DNA of 64,000 bases from NCBI RefSeq assembly GCF_910592395.1, contig NC_088321.1:13454001-13518000 (forward strand), given 5' to 3'. Of the stretch, positions 61,200 through 64,000 are shown in pieces. Below the pieces are notes generated by a model. That model did not search any database, was not told where the DNA came from, and worked only from the letters and a program-made list of their open reading frames with translations. This DNA comes from Lineus longissimus (Eukaryota > Nemertea > Pilidiophora > Heteronemertea > Lineidae). Every line of letters starts with the position of its first letter. Within the stretch, counting starts at the first letter, position 1. A program made the translations under genes and the position numbers.

Positions 61200-62034
61200 T
61201 GTTCGTTTTTTGAGAGTCAGAAAAATAATGACCAGGCTAGTCAGCAAGGATCCCCGTTTTGCGAGTTGTCGCAAGTTTGAGCGACCCCCGAGACTCCCCA
61301 ATTTGACTATGGAGATGCCTCGGCAACTAGAGAACTAGATAGCTGTTGCGAAACGTGGTTGAATGTATAGCCTGAAATCTATATCGTAATCCTACAAAAA
61401 TCTGCGATATCTCGCTAAATCTTAACGATTGTCAGTTGGTGTCAAACCAATTGACAGACATGACTTCAACCCCACATGTTCGTTTGTTTCATAAACAACC
61501 AAGTATTTACCCTGTGTGTGATTCCGTACGCCCCCCCCCCCCCGATTCTCCCTTTCCGATGATTTCACTGCGACTTCTGTATGATAAGTCGAGATGAATG
61601 AATCACATTGCGATCATCGCAAGGGACACAAATCATAATGTCAGTTCCCACTCTAAAATTCGAAGTGATGATGACCCCCTGTCTTACCAGGCGGTTGCAC
61701 AGCATGACGTCGACTGCAAGATGGTAGTGTCCAACCTGGTTATGAAAACGCCATGACTTCAATTCAATTAGGTTGTGACACGGTGCGAAATTCCCTCTTT
61801 AAAAGTACTTTACAGGGGGTTATCCCCCTCAAAAATACATATAAAAACATCCACCCAACGTAAATCATGCCGAAGTTTTCACAAGAGTGCATTCGTATTT
61901 CCCGCGTCATGACGTAACAGTGACGTCACCTTCATACTCGAAATATCCGATATCCATCAATGTGTGTGTATGAGAATGTAACAACTCGCAGATTTTGGTG
62001 ACTCAAATGATTTTGTCCAATACGCCTAGACATG
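61200..62034. other. Intergenic stretch downstream of cathepsin L
   Basis: No gene recognised. A C-run lies at about 61531-61543. Confidence 0.5.
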
Positions 62035-62734
62035 CTAGGGTCTCGTTAGGGAGTTTTTCCCAAATGTACGCGATGATGACGTGCCATCTGTTTTAAAATG
62101 CGTTTCCAAAGTGAATGCATGAGGACAACCCATTTGTGTCGTATATCACTGGAAACGCCCGATTCCCCTGATTCTGCAGGATGTTAAATCGGGCATTTTA
62201 TTTCTTTAAATAAATCATAAGCGTCGCATTTGCTCCTAGCTCTGTTCACCATCCCAAATGGCAATATTGCCAATTGGGCCGGACAATCACGAAAACCCCC
62301 AAATATTATACATTTCTTCCTGAATAATTCTTACAGAGACCATTCTCCCATGAAAGACAGTTGCTTACGCTATACAAAAATCCAAAAAAAATCGAGGGTC
62401 AACCATTGAACTTTTGAGATATGTTGAATTTTGCACAAATCAGCGAAAAACGCACCAACTGGCACTGGACGGCATTTCAACACGGGGCCGACGCACATCC
62501 CAAGTTCAGTGTATACATACGTCGGCAACAACAGTATAAATGCGTAGTTTCTTGTTAGTCGCCTATTGAATAGCGCTCTAGGTTTCATAAACTCCAGAAA
62601 AACATGTCTTTGCCAAAACAACTGCTGAATCAACACTGACATACTGTAAGGACCGAGAAATCAATGATTTTAGGAACTACGGTTAGGGCTTGGCCGCGCA
62701 TGAATAACAAAAAAAACTCCCTAATGAGACCTAG
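62035..62734. mobile_element. 700-bp TIR element
   Basis: Left end CTAGGGTCTCGTTAGGGAG, right end on the other strand CTAGGTCTCATTAGGGAG, both continuing into a T-run. A minus-strand open frame of 90 codons (62642-62370) is not recognised. Confidence 0.6.
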
Positions 62735-63117
62735 AAGGTCAATTAATTTTGAACCAATAAACATGATAAAAGTCGTATTTTACATGGTTTTCGTGGAGTA
62801 ATCGACGATGAAGTGGTATTTAATGATATTTCATATTAAAGGGTAGATGTTGTTACTGAATGTGGTGCGTGATACGCTGTTGTTATTGAAGGAAATGAAG
62901 TTTGATTTTTATATTTTGGTGTCTTGTTTTTCATTTGTTCAGGAAGTGCACTGCACTGTCAACTAGCCTATAGGCTAAATGCACTTGACAATGCACTACG
63001 AAGCTTGGTTTTAAAATCGGCGGTTGTGGTTGGAGTTGTCAACTATATCAGATGATGGCGCTATTTGGCCTAATCAAGTCATAATCAATGACATGATACG
63101 TGAATATGAGATGACTT

Positions 63118-63510
63118 GGCCTTCAGATTCAGAACTTTGGTCCCAGGCCATGATAATTTGATATCACCACATGATGACGACATTATAGAGGCCCTCACAC
63201 CAGGCATGCAGAGGAAGCAACTGATGGCCACAACAAACAAGCAACAAACAAAAGACCGCAATGTCGCACACCACATTTTATAGGCCCCTAAGCTTTTGTT
63301 CGTTGTGGTTTGTTTGGGCCTAGTTTGCCCATGACTGACTAGGCTAGTCAATCAGCTAACAGAACCAGCAAATGACGTAAATCATTGGCTTAATCAGATG
63401 ATTAACGTCATACCTCATTTGCTGGCTCAGGGTTGTTAGCCGATTGGTCAGTTAATGCACAAACCGTACCATCGTCATATCCTGGACCAAAGACATTCTG
63501 AAGTGTCGTA
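63118..63510. mobile_element. Diverged family 4 element (about 390 bp)
   Basis: The left part has tcagaactttggtcccagg; the right part has the complement-type tcctggaccaaagacattctg and ends gtgtcgta. The interior holds aaatgacgtaaatcat and its inverted counterpart atgattaacgtcat. The left boundary is approximate. Confidence 0.45.
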
Positions 63511-63543
63511 ATTACTCAAAATCAAAGACATTTACAATCACAA

Positions 63544-63738
63544 TACGACACTAAAGATTTTTGCCCGGAAGTTGTGACGGTACGTTTAGAAAATGGGAGA
63601 CTCAAACACACTGCTAAAATGTGGAATCTGCCAACTGGCAAAGCGAGGATGCAGCCATTCCCGATTCCACATTTTAGCAGTCTCCCATTGTCTAAACTGT
63701 ACTGACGCAACTTCCGGGCCAAATTTGTAAGTGTCATA
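63544..63738. mobile_element. 195-bp near-palindromic MITE (family 4)
   Basis: tacgacac at the left and gtgtcata at the right. Both arms carry cccggaagttg (or complement) and a ctaaaatgtggaatc hairpin core near the centre. Confidence 0.7.
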
Positions 63739-63847
63739 TGCCGCTTGCATGATGGCCTAGGATTAACACATAACTGATATTGTACATTTCTCAACGTTTT
63801 TCAGAATGTTGTGACCATAACAAAATCATTCCGTACGTTTCAACACC

Positions 63848-63970
63848 ATGTCTGATGGTTACAGCCAGCCGTCGCCCCACAGGGTGGACTCGGGTGGGAG
63901 GGCATCATTCTTCCTAGGCGGCGAGCAGTTCAGTTCGGAATATCAAGGCTTTCCCAAAGCCAGTCAGATG
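63848..63970 (+). CDS. First coding exon of an unidentified gene (runs off the window)
   Basis: A strong tttttcag acceptor at about 63800-63805 is followed by a short 5'-UTR, then ATG and 41 in-frame codons ending in a GTAAGA donor. The protein starts MSDGYSQPSPHRVDSGG and continues RASFFLGGEQFSSEYQG. It is Ser/Gly/Gln-rich, with no signal peptide or membrane segment, and fits a disordered N-terminus of an intracellular protein. GC is higher than in the surroundings, as expected of coding sequence. Family unknown. Confidence 0.5.
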
Positions 63971-64000
63971 GTAAGATGTACAGAATTTTATTCTTATCAG

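Overview
The window is animal nuclear DNA: spliced genes with GT/AG introns, long introns packed with DNA-transposon remnants, a decayed LINE reverse transcriptase, minisatellites, and no prokaryotic operon or CRISPR structure. F-type lectins, cathepsin L, dispersed TGACCTTGAC-type repeats and frequent tacatgta words suggest a marine invertebrate, plausibly a lophotrochozoan such as a mollusc or brachiopod. That is inference; no marker gene fixes the species.

Two secreted-protein families dominate. (1) A cluster of four apparently intact four-exon genes plus one pseudogene encodes a signal peptide, an F-type lectin (fucolectin) domain split over two exons, and a C-terminal PAN/apple-like domain. 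Lectin A (454-5331, -), pseudogene B (8613-10536, -), lectin C (13354-17394, -), lectin D (21835-26795, +) and lectin E (38017-43501, -). All intact copies join in phase 1 at every intron and encode 248-249 residues. A and C are nearly identical and 12.9 kb apart; C and E share a larger block that also carries an uncharacterised decayed gene (about 18.4-19.0 kb and 45.2-45.8 kb). (2) Cathepsin L: a complete six-exon gene at 56786-60774 (+), and two 3'-truncated copies at 31555-34990 (+) and 48523-51666 (-) that lie in the arms of a 6.4-6.6 kb inverted repeat enclosing lectin E. Both truncated copies keep signal peptide, propeptide and catalytic Cys but lack the exons for the catalytic His and Asn.

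Because the lectin units are recent duplicates, they serve as empty-site controls for each other. This identifies several insertions: a foldback element with a 10-bp target duplication (12660-13231, half-copy at 1-331), a piggyBac-like TTAA element (6409-7350), a 945-bp TIR element with a 9-bp duplication (39534-40478), and an 833-bp insertion without clear duplication and with Helitron-like traits (27442-28274).

Layout: 1-7.4 kb lectin A and a TTAA element; 7.4-11.3 kb a 90-bp minisatellite, a tRNA-Val-like pseudogene and lectin pseudogene B; 11.6-20.5 kb lectin C block; 20.5-21.1 kb LINE remnant; 21.2-28.7 kb inverted lectin D block; 29.4-36.0 kb left cathepsin arm; 36.0-47.4 kb lectin E block; 47.4-53.8 kb right cathepsin arm; 53.7-54.9 kb paired 15-bp minisatellites; 55.4-61.2 kb complete cathepsin L; 61.2-63.8 kb small inverted-repeat elements; 63.8 kb the first coding exon of an unidentified gene running off the end. 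Lectins and cathepsins are common in innate immunity and digestion, but nothing here shows that the two families act together.
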